Source: Microbacterium oxydans (GTDB lineage Bacteria > Actinomycetota > Actinomycetes > Actinomycetales > Microbacteriaceae). From it: a stretch of 64,000 bases of DNA. The position numbers and the translations under genes are program-made. The stretch lies in contig NZ_JYIW01000026.1 of assembly GCF_000956525.1 (NCBI RefSeq), positions 620,001 through 684,000 on the forward strand. Direction: 5' to 3'. The notes under the pieces are model-generated. The model was not told the DNA's origin, did no database searches, and was given only the letters and a program-made list of their open reading frames with translations. This document shows, one piece after another, positions 1 through 8,317 of the stretch (position 1 is its first letter; each line of letters begins with the position of its first letter).

Positions 1-693
1 GAGCGCTGCCGAGTCGGCCTCGAAGGCCACGTCGCGCTCGACCCCGGCCGTCGCGAACGCGACATCGCTCTGCTCCCGGCCCGAGGTGCCGGTTGGGAAG
101 TCGGCGAAGGTCTCCCCGGCCGCATCGGCGAGCACGAGCGAGCTGCGTCCGGCGAGTCGGTGAGACGGCGTCATCACCAGCACCAGTGCGTCGCTGGAGA
201 GCACGTGGGAGCCGACACCGCTCGGCGTGCTCCCTTCGCGAAGTCCGAGCAGAGCGACGTCGATCTCGCCGCGACGCAGGGCGGACATGAGGTCATCGCT
301 GTTCCCGCCCTGCAACTCGACCCTGACCGCCGGATGCGCGGCACGGAAGCGCGCGAGCACCTCAGGCACATCGACCGCCGTCACGGTGGGGATGATGCCG
401 AGCCGCAGCGTGCCGACGACCTCGCCGCCGGCTGCCGCCGCGTCTTCCGCCGCACGGTCGGCTGCCACCACCGAGATCCTCGCCTGCGCGAGAAACGCCT
501 CGCCAGCCTCGGTGAGCTGCACGCGTCGACTCGATCGCAGGAAGAGCCGCTGTCCGATCTCGCGTTCGAGTGCGGCGATCTGATGACTCAATGCGGATTG
601 CGTCACGAAGCACCGCTCAGCTGCGCGGGTGAAGCTCGATGTCGACGCGACCTCGACGACATATCTGAGCTGTTGGAGGTCCATCTCACTCAT
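1..693 (-). CDS. LysR-family transcriptional regulator (3' end outside window)
   Basis: The minus-strand frame is open from the ATG at 693 to the window edge, giving 231 codons of a protein normally about 290-310 aa, so the C-terminus is missing. Residues about 4-63 form a winged HTH with the LysR hallmark QSALSHQI; a substrate-binding domain starts near residue 90 (LRLGIIPTV). The start at 693 is preceded by GAGG at good spacing; ATG 684 is the alternative. It is divergent from the EamA-type exporter at 764, the usual arrangement in which the LysR protein controls the neighbour and itself. The effector cannot be told from sequence. Confidence 0.9.
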   Translation of the reverse strand, partial: MSEMDLQQLRYVVEVASTSSFTRAAERCFVTQSALSHQIAALEREIGQRLFLRSSRRVQLTEAGEAFLAQARISVVAADRAAEDAAAAGGEVVGTLRLGIIPTVTAVDVPEVLARFRAAHPAVRVELQGGNSDDLMSALRRGEIDVALLGLREGSTPSGVGSHVLSSDALVLVMTPSHRLAGRSSLVLADAAGETFADFPTGTSGREQSDVAFATAGVERDVAFEADSAAL

Positions 694-767
694 GATCCTC
701 GCTCATGAAAGCGATGACAAGAATGCGTTGGACTCATGAACAGAGACCGCGGAGGCTGGACTCATGA
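690..767. promoter_or_regulatory. Four TCATGA palindromes between lysR and the exporter gene
   Basis: The hexamer TCATGA occurs at 690, 703, 734 and 762. The longer word GGACTCATGAA is repeated exactly at 730 and 759. The whole divergent intergenic region is spanned, and the first and last copies contain the start codons of the two genes. This could be the LysR operator array; that function is inferred. Confidence 0.35.
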
Positions 768-1687
768 ATCCGCTCGCCACCCTGCTCCTCACAGCGCTCG
801 CCCCGATCAGCTGGGGCACGACGTATCTCGTCACCACCGAACTGCTGCCGCCGGGGCACCCGCTGTTCGCAGGACTGATGCGCGCGCTGCCAGCGGGCCT
901 GCTCGCGATCGCGATCGGTCGCCGGCTTCCGAGCGGCGGGTGGTGGCTGAGGGCTGCGGTGCTCGGCATCCTCAACATCGGCGCATTCTTCCCGCTGCTG
1001 TTCCTGGCGGCAGAACGCCTGCCGGGCGGGGTCGCGGCTGCCGTGGCGGGAGCGCAGCCGCTCATCATCCTGGGTCTCGGTGCACTGGTCCTGCGCGACC
1101 GGATCCGCCCGCTCACCGCGGCCATCGCCACAGCCGGCGCCGGCGGGGTCGCACTCGTGGTGCTCTCCCCCGCTGCCGGGCTCGACACCCTCGGGATCAT
1201 CGCAGCCCTCGGTGGGGTCGTCGCCACAGCAGCCGGGATGGTCCTCACCAAGCGCTGGGGCCGCCCTGCAGGGGTCGGCCCCGTCGCATACGCAGGCTGG
1301 CAGCTCACCGCAGGCGGACTGTTCCTCCTGCCACTGACACTGCTCTGGGAGGGCGTACCTGCGCAGATCGACGCCGGCGCCCTTCTCGGGTACCTCTGGC
1401 TCGGCATCGTCGGCGGCCTCATCGCGTACACGCTCTGGTTCCGCGGCATCCAGGCATTGCCGGTCATCGCACCGGGACTCCTCGCTCTGCTCTCACCCGT
1501 GGTCGCAACCGTTCTGGGCGCGACCATCGCGGGCGAATCGTTCACCGCCATCCAACTGATCGGCATCACTGTCGTGCTCGCCGCGCTGATCACGGGACAG
1601 ATCGTGACCGGCCGCGCAGCTCGATCACGAACACTCCATCCAGTCGCAGGGCCTGCATCGTCGAGTCCCACACCGACGCGGAGCTGA
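764..1687 (+). CDS. EamA/DMT-family membrane exporter
   Basis: A 307-aa integral membrane protein with about ten hydrophobic segments arranged as two EamA repeats (roughly residues 5-135 and 145-285). The start SWGTTYLVTTELLPPGHPLF is typical of drug/metabolite transporters related to PecM and YedA. Family members export amino acids, metabolites or drugs across the cytoplasmic membrane; the substrate here is unknown. The tail after the last membrane helix is short and basic. Divergent pairing with the LysR gene at 693 suggests ligand-controlled expression. A non-coding stretch of about 140 bp (1688-1825) follows; it contains the direct repeat GGCAGGAAC at 1768 and 1798. Confidence 0.9.
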   Translation: MNPLATLLLTALAPISWGTTYLVTTELLPPGHPLFAGLMRALPAGLLAIAIGRRLPSGGWWLRAAVLGILNIGAFFPLLFLAAERLPGGVAAAVAGAQPLIILGLGALVLRDRIRPLTAAIATAGAGGVALVVLSPAAGLDTLGIIAALGGVVATAAGMVLTKRWGRPAGVGPVAYAGWQLTAGGLFLLPLTLLWEGVPAQIDAGALLGYLWLGIVGGLIAYTLWFRGIQALPVIAPGLLALLSPVVATVLGATIAGESFTAIQLIGITVVLAALITGQIVTGRAARSRTLHPVAGPASSSPTPTRS

Positions 1688-1825
1688 AGCACCTCGTGCT
1701 CCCGCCCCGGCTGGAGGGAGTGGAGACTTCTCCCCATTTCGTATTCCTCCATCGCATGGATGAATAGGGCAGGAACAACCGTCGGTCCGACACCGATGGC
1801 AGGAACGAATCGTGAAGGAGTTCAG

Positions 1826-2062
1826 ATGAGAATCAAGACTGCCCCAGCGGGCGTGCTGCTCGCAGCCATCGCCGTCCTCGGGATCGCAGCACCTGCATCC
1901 GCGATGCCGGGTCCGGGAACAGGTCCAGGAGGCTACATCATCGCCACGACCAGCGCCGTATGCGCTCAGGAGCGAGCGATCAAGGCGAGCCAGGGCTATC
2001 AGGTGACGAACTGCGTGCCCGGCCGCGGCGGCTGGACGTTCAACTACCGCAACCCGTTCTAG
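1826..2062 (+). CDS. Small secreted protein of unknown function
   Basis: The ATG at 1826 has a strong SD (GAAGGAG, 1814-1820), which is why it is preferred to the upstream ATG at 1760. It encodes 78 aa. Residues 1-26 are a signal peptide: a basic start (MRIKT), a hydrophobic core and an A-S-A cleavage motif. The mature product is about 52 aa, rich in Gly and Pro at its N-terminus, with two Cys (in the AVCAQE and TNCVPG contexts) that could form one disulfide, and an aromatic end (NYRNPF). I do not recognise the family. It stands alone between the exporter gene and a terminator. Confidence 0.75.
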   Translation: MRIKTAPAGVLLAAIAVLGIAAPASAMPGPGTGPGGYIIATTSAVCAQERAIKASQGYQVTNCVPGRGGWTFNYRNPF

Positions 2063-2070
2063 AGAGCGTT

Positions 2071-2129
2071 CGGGCCCGGGTGCTCAGCCGTCGGCACTGA
2101 TACCGATCGGCGCGGAACACCCGGGCCCG
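2071..2129. terminator. Bidirectional hairpin between secreted-protein gene and ffh
   Basis: CGGGCCCGGGTG (2071-2082) is perfectly complementary to CACCCGGGCCCG (2118-2129), with a loop that can itself fold. It lies between convergent gene ends (2062 plus, 2150 minus). There is no clear T-run, as is common for actinobacterial terminators. Confidence 0.65.
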
Positions 2130-2149
2130 TCTCACCTGCCTGAACCGGC

Positions 2150-3709
2150 TCAGCTCTTGCCGAACAGCTTCTGGATCTCGGCGAGCTCTTCCGCACTCGG
2201 GGCGGCCTTGGCACCGCCGCCGAGACCGAAGCCGGAGCCGGTGGGCGTGGCGCTCGCCGTGATCCCGGCGTTCTCAGCCGCACGCTTCGCCGGGTTGCCG
2301 GACCGCGAGCCTGCCGAGGACTTGCCCTTCTTGCCACGCTTCGAGGATGCGCCTGGGCGGCCCATACCCGGAACCGGACCCATGCCCGGAATGTTCGGCG
2401 TGCCGCCGCGGGCGACCGTCTTCATCATCTTCGCGGCCTGCTCGAAGCGCTGCACGAGCGCGTTGACGTCGGTCACGGTCATACCGGAACCGCGGGCGAT
2501 ACGCAGTCGGCGTGAACCGTTGAGCACCTTGGGGTTGCGGCGTTCGCCAGGCGTCATCGAACGAATGATCGCTTCGGTACGGTCGATCTCGCGCTCGTCG
2601 AAGTCCTCGAGCTGCTGCTTCATCTGCCCCATGCCGGGGAGCATCCCCAGCATCTTCTTCATCGACCCCATCTTCTTCATCTGCTGAAGCTGATCGAGGA
2701 AGTCCTCGAGCGTGAACTGCTCGGTCGCGAGCTTCTCGGCCATCTTGACGGCCTCTTCCTCATCGAAGGCCTGCTGGGCCTGTTCGATGAGGGTGAGGAT
2801 GTCACCGAGGTCGAGGATGCGGCTCGCCATGCGGTCGGGGTGGAAGGGCTCGAGGTCTTCGAGGCGCTCTCCGGTCGAGGCGAAGATGATCGGGCGGCCC
2901 GTGACGGATGCCACGGAGAGCGCTGCACCACCACGAGCGTCACCGTCGAGCTTCGACAGCACGACACCCGTGAAGTCGACGCCCTCCTGGAACGCCTTGG
3001 CGGTGTTCACGGCGTCCTGACCGATCATCGCGTCGATGACGAACAGCACCTCGTCGGGGTCGACCGCCTTGCGGATGTCGGACGCCTGCTTCATCAGCTC
3101 GGCGTCGACACCGAGACGACCGGCGGTGTCGATGATGACGACGTCGTGCTGCTGGCGGCGGGCGTGCTCGACCCCGTCGCGCGAGACCTTGACGGGGTCG
3201 CCGACGCCGTTGCCCGGCTCTGGGGCGTAGACCGTGGCTCCGGCCTGTTCAGCGACCACCTGGAGCTGGTTGACGGCGTTCGGACGCTGCAGGTCGGCGG
3301 CGACCAGGAGCGGGGTGTGCCCTTCGCCCTCGAGCTGCTTGGCGAGCTTGCCGGCGAAGGTCGTCTTTCCGGAACCCTGGAGGCCGGCGAGCATGATCAC
3401 CGTGGGGGCGGTCTTGGCGAACCGCAGACGGCGCTGCTCGCCACCGAGGATCTGCACGAGCTCCTCGTTCACGATCTGGACGACCTGCTGCGCCGGGTTG
3501 AGCGCCTTGTTGACCTCGTCTCCGAGCGCCCGCTCTCGCACCTTCGCTGTGAATTCCTTCACGACGGTGAGCGCGACGTCTGCATCGAGCAGGGCGCGAC
3601 GGATCTCGCGCACCGTGCCGTCGACGTCGGCCGCGGTGAGCTTTCCCTTCGTGCGCAGATTGCGGAAGGTCTCGGTGAGCCGGTCGGAGAGCGTGCCAAA
3701 GGTAGCCAT
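2150..3709 (-). CDS. ffh: Signal recognition particle protein Ffh (SRP54)
   Basis: A 519-aa GTPase that binds 4.5S/SRP RNA and signal sequences and delivers ribosomes to FtsY at the membrane. The order is the N-domain helical bundle (1-95), the G-domain with P-loop GLQGSGKTT near 109-117, DTAGR and TKLDGDARGG-like motifs (here SKLDGDARGG), then a Met-rich M-domain (KKMGSMKKMLGMLPGMGQM region) and a Gly/Lys-rich tail. Length and motifs are complete. Its receptor gene ftsY lies 3 kb away on the same strand, separated by tetR, lipBA and a DUF2004 gene. The start at 3709 gives the expected N-terminus (MATFGTLSDRL). Confidence 0.98.
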   Translation of the reverse strand: MATFGTLSDRLTETFRNLRTKGKLTAADVDGTVREIRRALLDADVALTVVKEFTAKVRERALGDEVNKALNPAQQVVQIVNEELVQILGGEQRRLRFAKTAPTVIMLAGLQGSGKTTFAGKLAKQLEGEGHTPLLVAADLQRPNAVNQLQVVAEQAGATVYAPEPGNGVGDPVKVSRDGVEHARRQQHDVVIIDTAGRLGVDAELMKQASDIRKAVDPDEVLFVIDAMIGQDAVNTAKAFQEGVDFTGVVLSKLDGDARGGAALSVASVTGRPIIFASTGERLEDLEPFHPDRMASRILDLGDILTLIEQAQQAFDEEEAVKMAEKLATEQFTLEDFLDQLQQMKKMGSMKKMLGMLPGMGQMKQQLEDFDEREIDRTEAIIRSMTPGERRNPKVLNGSRRLRIARGSGMTVTDVNALVQRFEQAAKMMKTVARGGTPNIPGMGPVPGMGRPGASSKRGKKGKSSAGSRSGNPAKRAAENAGITASATPTGSGFGLGGGAKAAPSAEELAEIQKLFGKS

Positions 3710-3767
3710 GGTGCATCGATTCTACGCGAGACGGCGAGCGGGAACGGCGCACACGGGCGCCCGCCGC

Positions 3768-4352
3768 TCAGGCCCAGGGAAGATCGTGGATCGCACCGAA
3801 CGCGCTGAGCAGCACGCCATCCGGGCTGCCGAGCCCTGCGCCGTGCTCCGCCCATACACGGAGCGAGGTCATGACGGCCGCTGCGTGAGCGGCGCCGAGG
3901 ATGTCGGCACGCACGATGTCGACGCCCGATGCGACCGCAGCCCGCGAGATCGCAGCGGCGAGCCGCGCGTGACGCAGTCCGGTGTCACGGACGAGCTCGT
4001 CCTGCACCCCCATCGCCGCTGCATTCCGCAGGGCGAGTGCGAGCGGGTCGGGCGCGAAGTCGCGCACGATGACGTGGAGGATGCCGCGCACGGCCGTGCC
4101 GTCCGCTTCGCCGCCGAGTGCCTCGAGCGCCGAGATCGCGGAGACGATGCGTTCATCGACACCAGACCACAACACGTCGCTCTTCGAGGTGAAGTAGTTG
4201 AAGAAGCTGGACCGGCTGACGCCAGCGCGCTGCGTGATGTCGGCAACCGAGGTCGACTCGTAGCCGCGCTCGAGGAACAGCTCGCACGCCGCCTCGGCGA
4301 GGGTCTCGCGGGATGACGCCTTGGGGCGCCCAGCACGGCCGGTCACAGTCAT
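3768..4352 (-). CDS. TetR-family transcriptional regulator
   Basis: A 194-aa one-component regulator. The N-terminal HTH (about 12-60) carries the TetR pattern with [19 protein letters not shown], and the C-terminal ligand domain is diverse as usual. It is divergent from lipB; the intergenic region contains TTGTTG (4408-4413) and CAAC (4423-4426), a weak partial dyad that could be its operator. Ligand and targets are unknown. It sits between ffh and lipBA, so it may regulate only itself, or itself and lipoate synthesis. Confidence 0.9.
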   Translation of the reverse strand: MTVTGRAGRPKASSRETLAEAACELFLERGYESTSVADITQRAGVSRSSFFNYFTSKSDVLWSGVDERIVSAISALEALGGEADGTAVRGILHVIVRDFAPDPLALALRNAAAMGVQDELVRDTGLRHARLAAAISRAAVASGVDIVRADILGAAHAAAVMTSLRVWAEHGAGLGSPDGVLLSAFGAIHDLPWA

Positions 4353-4462
4353 GCATTCACGGTACCGCGCGCCGTGGCGCGTGCGCCCACGTCGCCGACC
4401 AGGCGTATTGTTGGACTCGATACAACTAGCTGTCCCAGGACCCTTCGATGCGGAGAGACGCC

Positions 4463-5101
4463 ATGCTCGACATCCTCAGACCCGGACTCGCCCCCCAGTA
4501 CGTGCCGTACACGGAGGGGTGGGATCTGCAGCGGCAGGTGCATTCGGCGGTGGTCGACGGCACCCGACCCGACACGCTGATCCTGCTCGAGCACGAGGCC
4601 GTCTACACGGCGGGCAAGCGCACGGAGCCACAGGAGCGTCCGCAGGACGGCACCCCGGTGATCGATGTCGATCGTGGCGGGAAGATCACGTGGCACGGCC
4701 CCGGGCAGCTCGTCGGATATCCGATCGTGCGGCTGCCCGAACCGATGGATGTCGTCGCCCACGTCCGTCGCCTGGAACGACTGCTGATCGACATCCTCCG
4801 TCCGCTCGGCGTCGACGGATACCAGGTCGACGGTCGCAGCGGTGTCTGGGTCCGCCGCCCCCTGTCCGAGGACAAGGTCGCAGCGATCGGGGTGCGCGTC
4901 CAGCAGGGCGTCACGATGCACGGCTTCGCCCTCAACTGCGACAACACCCTCGCCGGCTTCCGCGGCATCATCCCGTGCGGGATCACGGATGCCGGCGTCA
5001 CGACCGTGAGCGAGATCATCGGCGCCCACGTCTCCCCCACCGACATCGTCGATCGCGTCGCGATCGCCTTCACCGACGAGTACGCAGGAGTGACCGCATG
5101 A
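4463..5101 (+). CDS. lipB: Lipoyl(octanoyl) transferase LipB
   Basis: Transfers octanoate from acyl carrier protein to the lipoyl domains of 2-oxoacid dehydrogenases and GcvH. It shows the family motif [17 protein letters not shown], the Lys of DKVAAIGVR and the catalytic Cys of IPCGITDAG, followed by the conserved VTTVSEI. I chose ATG 4463 (MLDILRPG, 212 aa) because GGAG precedes it by 7 nt. ATG 4448 is in frame, also has an AGGA at 7 nt and would add five residues. The stop overlaps the lipA start (ATGA), so the two are translationally coupled. Confidence 0.95.
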   Translation: MLDILRPGLAPQYVPYTEGWDLQRQVHSAVVDGTRPDTLILLEHEAVYTAGKRTEPQERPQDGTPVIDVDRGGKITWHGPGQLVGYPIVRLPEPMDVVAHVRRLERLLIDILRPLGVDGYQVDGRSGVWVRRPLSEDKVAAIGVRVQQGVTMHGFALNCDNTLAGFRGIIPCGITDAGVTTVSEIIGAHVSPTDIVDRVAIAFTDEYAGVTA

Positions 5102-6087
5102 CCGCCGCCCCCGAAGGACGCAAGCTGCTGCGTCTGGAGATCAGGAACGCAGAGACACCGATCGAGCGCAAGCCCGAGTGGATCAAGACCAAGGCGAAGA
5201 TGGGTCCGGAGTACACGGCGCTGCACTCGCTGGTGAAGAGCGAGGACCTGCACACCGTGTGCCAGGAGGCGGGGTGCCCGAACATCTTCGAATGCTGGGA
5301 GGACCGTGAGGCGACGTTCCTGATCGGTGGCTCGCAATGCACCCGCCGGTGCGACTTCTGCCAGATCGACACCGGGAAGCCCGATGCCTACGACATCGAT
5401 GAGCCTCGCCGCGTCGCGGAGAGCGTGGTGCGGATGAATCTGCGCTACGCCACAGTGACGAGTGTCGCCCGCGACGACCTGCCCGACACCGGAGCATGGC
5501 TCAACGCCGAAACCGTCCGGAAGATCCACGAGCTCAACCCGAACACCGGCGTCGAGCTGCTCGCGAACGAGCACAACGCCGATCCGGCTTTCCTCGGCCA
5601 GATCTTCGATGCCCGTCCTGAGGTCTTCGCGCACAACGTCGAGACCGTCCCACGCATCTTCAAACGCATCCGTCCTGCCTTCCGCTACGAGCGCTCACTC
5701 GATGTGCTCACACAGGGCCGGAATGCGGGGCTCATCACGAAGTCCAATCTGATCCTCGGCATGGGCGAAGAGCCGGAAGAAGTGGTGCAGGCGCTGCAGG
5801 ACCTGCACGATGCCGGCTGCGACATCATCACCATCACGCAGTACCTGCGCCCGACCCCTCGCCACCTGCCGGTTGCTCGCTGGGTGAAGCCGGCGGAGTT
5901 CGTCGAGTTCAAGGAGGAGGCTGAGCGGATCGGCTTCCTCGGTGTGCTCGCCGGTCCGTTGGTGCGCTCGTCGTATCGCGCCGGACGCCTCTGGGCGCAG
6001 TCGATGGTCTCGAAGGGACGCGAGATCCCGCCGCACCTCGCGCACATCGCCGAGAGCGCAGACCTGGGATTCGCTCAGGCCGTGTGA
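5098..6087 (+). CDS. lipA: Lipoyl synthase LipA (radical SAM)
   Basis: Inserts two sulfur atoms into protein-bound octanoyl groups to make lipoyl cofactor. The 329-aa protein has both iron-sulfur sites: the auxiliary cluster [12 protein letters not shown] and the radical-SAM cluster CTRRCDFC, then the [10 protein letters not shown] stretch and a late [14 protein letters not shown] segment. The ATG at 5098 overlaps the lipB stop codon. A longer upstream reading in the same frame has no family similarity and runs over lipB, so it was not used. Confidence 0.98.
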   Translation: MTAAPEGRKLLRLEIRNAETPIERKPEWIKTKAKMGPEYTALHSLVKSEDLHTVCQEAGCPNIFECWEDREATFLIGGSQCTRRCDFCQIDTGKPDAYDIDEPRRVAESVVRMNLRYATVTSVARDDLPDTGAWLNAETVRKIHELNPNTGVELLANEHNADPAFLGQIFDARPEVFAHNVETVPRIFKRIRPAFRYERSLDVLTQGRNAGLITKSNLILGMGEEPEEVVQALQDLHDAGCDIITITQYLRPTPRHLPVARWVKPAEFVEFKEEAERIGFLGVLAGPLVRSSYRAGRLWAQSMVSKGREIPPHLAHIAESADLGFAQAV

Positions 6088-6094
6088 GTGAGCG

Positions 6095-6595
6095 TCAGTC
6101 GGCGCTCATCACCGACTGCACGCCGCCGTCGGAGCCGAGGTTGACGAGCAGCACGTCATCCGTCGAATCGGCGTCGAGCGCGTACTCGAGCACCGCGAAA
6201 GGCTCGGACCCGCCGTGCTCGTCGGCGAGGATCGTCATGCTCATCAGCCGAAGCGAGCGGATGATGTCGACGGCCGGGTCGCCGGAGACGTCGACCAGGA
6301 CGTCGGCGAGCTCGTCGCCGTAGGCCTCCTGCTGCTGCAGGATGTACTCGGTCACTTCGCTGGTGCGGTCATCCACCTCGGCGAGCATGCCTCGGCGAGC
6401 CGTATCGTCGACGCTCTCGAGCCCGGCGATGAGCGATGCGGCGATGTCGAGCGCCTCGGACGACACGTCGTCCTGGTCGGGCGCGGTCAGATCGACGGTG
6501 ACGCTCTGGTCACCCAGCTCGACGGTCTCAGACCAGAAGATCGAGCCATCTGGACCGGACGAGAGCAGTCCGAAGTAGTCGTGTTCGATCGCCAT
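6095..6595 (-). CDS. DUF2004-like acidic protein
   Basis: A 166-aa soluble acidic protein starting MAIEHDYFGLL and containing a DLTAPDQDDVSSEALD stretch, which resembles the DUF2004 family (function unknown). A frame extension begins with TTG at 6643, overlapping the ftsY stop; it would add 16 residues, and neither start has a convincing SD. It follows ftsY on the same strand and converges on lipA with 7 bp between the stops. The family name is from memory of the N-terminal pattern. Confidence 0.7.
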   Translation of the reverse strand: MAIEHDYFGLLSSGPDGSIFWSETVELGDQSVTVDLTAPDQDDVSSEALDIAASLIAGLESVDDTARRGMLAEVDDRTSEVTEYILQQQEAYGDELADVLVDVSGDPAVDIIRSLRLMSMTILADEHGGSEPFAVLEYALDADSTDDVLLVNLGSDGGVQSVMSAD

Positions 6596-6639
6596 ATTGC
6601 TATGAAACCAGCCCTGTGCCCACGGCGGTAGTCCCGTCG

Positions 6640-7512
6640 TCAACCGACAAGGGACTGCACGAACACGTGAGGGGTGAAACCGGTCAGATCGTCGATGCCC
6701 TCGCCCTGTCCGAGCAGCTTGACGGGGATGCCGGTGCGCTCCTGCACTGCGAGCACGAACCCGCCCTTCGCCGAGCCGTCAAGCTTGGTGATCACCAGGC
6801 CGGTGACCCCAGCGTGCTCGAGGAACGACTCCGCCTGCAGCACCCCGTTCTGACCCGTCGTGGCGTCCAGCACGAGCAGCACTTCACTGATCGGCGCCTG
6901 CTTCTCGACGACGCGGCGGATCTTGCCGAGTTCGTCCATGAGGCCGCCCTTGGTGTGCAGTCGGCCTGCGGTGTCGATGATGGCGATCTCGATGCCTTCC
7001 CGCTTGGCGTATTCGATCGTCTGGAAGGCGACGGATGCGGGATCCTGCCCCTCCTGCTGCGGACGCACGATCGCCGCGCCGCCGCGCTGCGCCCAGGTGG
7101 CGAGCTGATCGACCGCTGCGGCACGGAACGTGTCTGCTGCGCCCACCACGACGCTGCGCTGGAACCCGCGCAGGAACTTGGTGAACTTGCCGATCGTCGT
7201 GGTCTTGCCGACGCCGTTCACACCGACGACCAGGACGACGGCGGGACGTTCGGTGAGCTTGAGCGTCGTGTCGAACTTCGCGAAGTGCTCTTCCAGGGTC
7301 TCCCGCAGCATCCGCTGCAGGTCCTTCGGGTCAGTCGTGCGATAGCGCTCGACCTTCTCGCGGAGTTCCTCGACGATCCGCTCGCTGATGTCGGGGCCGA
7401 AGTCAGCGGTGATGAGCGCAGTCTCGAGGTCTTCCCACGTCGTCTCATCGATCGTGGGCTTGACGAACATGCCGCGCAGTGCGCGACCGAGGGACCAGGA
7501 CTTTTCCGCCAT
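6640..7512 (-). CDS. ftsY: SRP receptor FtsY
   Basis: A 290-aa SRP GTPase that docks the Ffh-ribosome complex at the membrane. The N-domain is followed by P-loop GVNGVGKTT (97-105), DTAGRLHTK and TKLDGSAKGG, and a C-terminal GIDDLTGFTPHVFV. It is a short version lacking the long acidic A-domain of E. coli FtsY, which is common in actinobacteria. It is divergent from the hydrolase at 7541 with only 28 bp between the starts. Confidence 0.97.
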   Translation of the reverse strand: MAEKSWSLGRALRGMFVKPTIDETTWEDLETALITADFGPDISERIVEELREKVERYRTTDPKDLQRMLRETLEEHFAKFDTTLKLTERPAVVLVVGVNGVGKTTTIGKFTKFLRGFQRSVVVGAADTFRAAAVDQLATWAQRGGAAIVRPQQEGQDPASVAFQTIEYAKREGIEIAIIDTAGRLHTKGGLMDELGKIRRVVEKQAPISEVLLVLDATTGQNGVLQAESFLEHAGVTGLVITKLDGSAKGGFVLAVQERTGIPVKLLGQGEGIDDLTGFTPHVFVQSLVG

Positions 7513-7540
7513 GACTCCAGACTACGGGTAGCATCCGGGG

Positions 7541-8257
7541 ATGAATCGCGAACAGGACGTCGATCGCCTGTTCATCCATGGCGCGGGCCGCCGCGGCGCA
7601 GATGCGTGGCCTGGTTTCGCTTCCGGCGACTTCCTCGAGTTCCCGGCGACGTCAACGATCGATGCGCAGGTGGACATGCTCATCCACGAGCATTCCGCGA
7701 GGCGATCGATCGTGTTCGCACACTCGATCGGTGCGGTGCCCGCTGTGCTGGCGGCGGCCACAGGGCGCATGGACATCGTGGGGCTGGTGCTGGTCGAGCC
7801 GGCGCTCTACGACATATCCCGCGGCTCGGTCTCCATCGAACGGCACATCGGAATCGTGTCCGAGGCCCGTGCCCAGGCAACGGCCGGCGACCTTCGGGGA
7901 TTCTGGCGGATTCTCCGCCCGCTGATGTTCGGGGGCCCGTTCGATGCCGCGAAGTGGAACGCAGAACGTCCGCTGGCCGAACGTTGGGCGAGCACGAATC
8001 TCCCCTGGGGACACGGCGTGCGTCCCTCGGCACTGACCGGAGTCCCGACCCTGGTGGTGACCGGAGGATGGAACGAGGAGTACGAAGCGATCGCCACCGT
8101 TCTCGCGGCGCACGGCGCAGAGCATCACGTCGTCCGCGGCGCGGGGCACCGAGCTCAGGACATGGCGGAGTTCGGTCCGATCGTCGACCGGTTTCTGCGT
8201 CGCACGATGCGTGACGACGGGGACGCGTCCGGCGAATCACACCGCGATCGTCGCTGA
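7541..8257 (+). CDS. Alpha/beta hydrolase
   Basis: A 238-aa serine hydrolase-fold protein. It begins with an oxyanion-type HGAG strand turn (residues 13-16), has the nucleophile elbow AHSIGA, a departure from GxSxG at the first position, and a C-terminal GAGHRAQD containing the probable catalytic His. The likely acid is in the segment after VPTLVVTGGW. The substrate is unknown. It lies between ftsY and smc on the opposite strand, in a place where these core genes are often adjacent. Confidence 0.85.
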   Translation: MNREQDVDRLFIHGAGRRGADAWPGFASGDFLEFPATSTIDAQVDMLIHEHSARRSIVFAHSIGAVPAVLAAATGRMDIVGLVLVEPALYDISRGSVSIERHIGIVSEARAQATAGDLRGFWRILRPLMFGGPFDAAKWNAERPLAERWASTNLPWGHGVRPSALTGVPTLVVTGGWNEEYEAIATVLAAHGAEHHVVRGAGHRAQDMAEFGPIVDRFLRRTMRDDGDASGESHRDRR

Positions 8258-8317
8258 CTGGGGCGCCGCGTCGAACAAGCCTCTGAGCCCGTGCTGGCGC
8301 AGTCCGCGCCGGTCAGC
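8253..8317. terminator. Imperfect hairpin between hydrolase and smc ends
   Basis: GCTGACTGGGGCG (8253-8265) pairs at 11 of 13 positions with CGCGCCGGTCAGC (8305-8317). It overlaps both stop regions of convergent genes, so it may terminate both transcripts. Confidence 0.4.
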
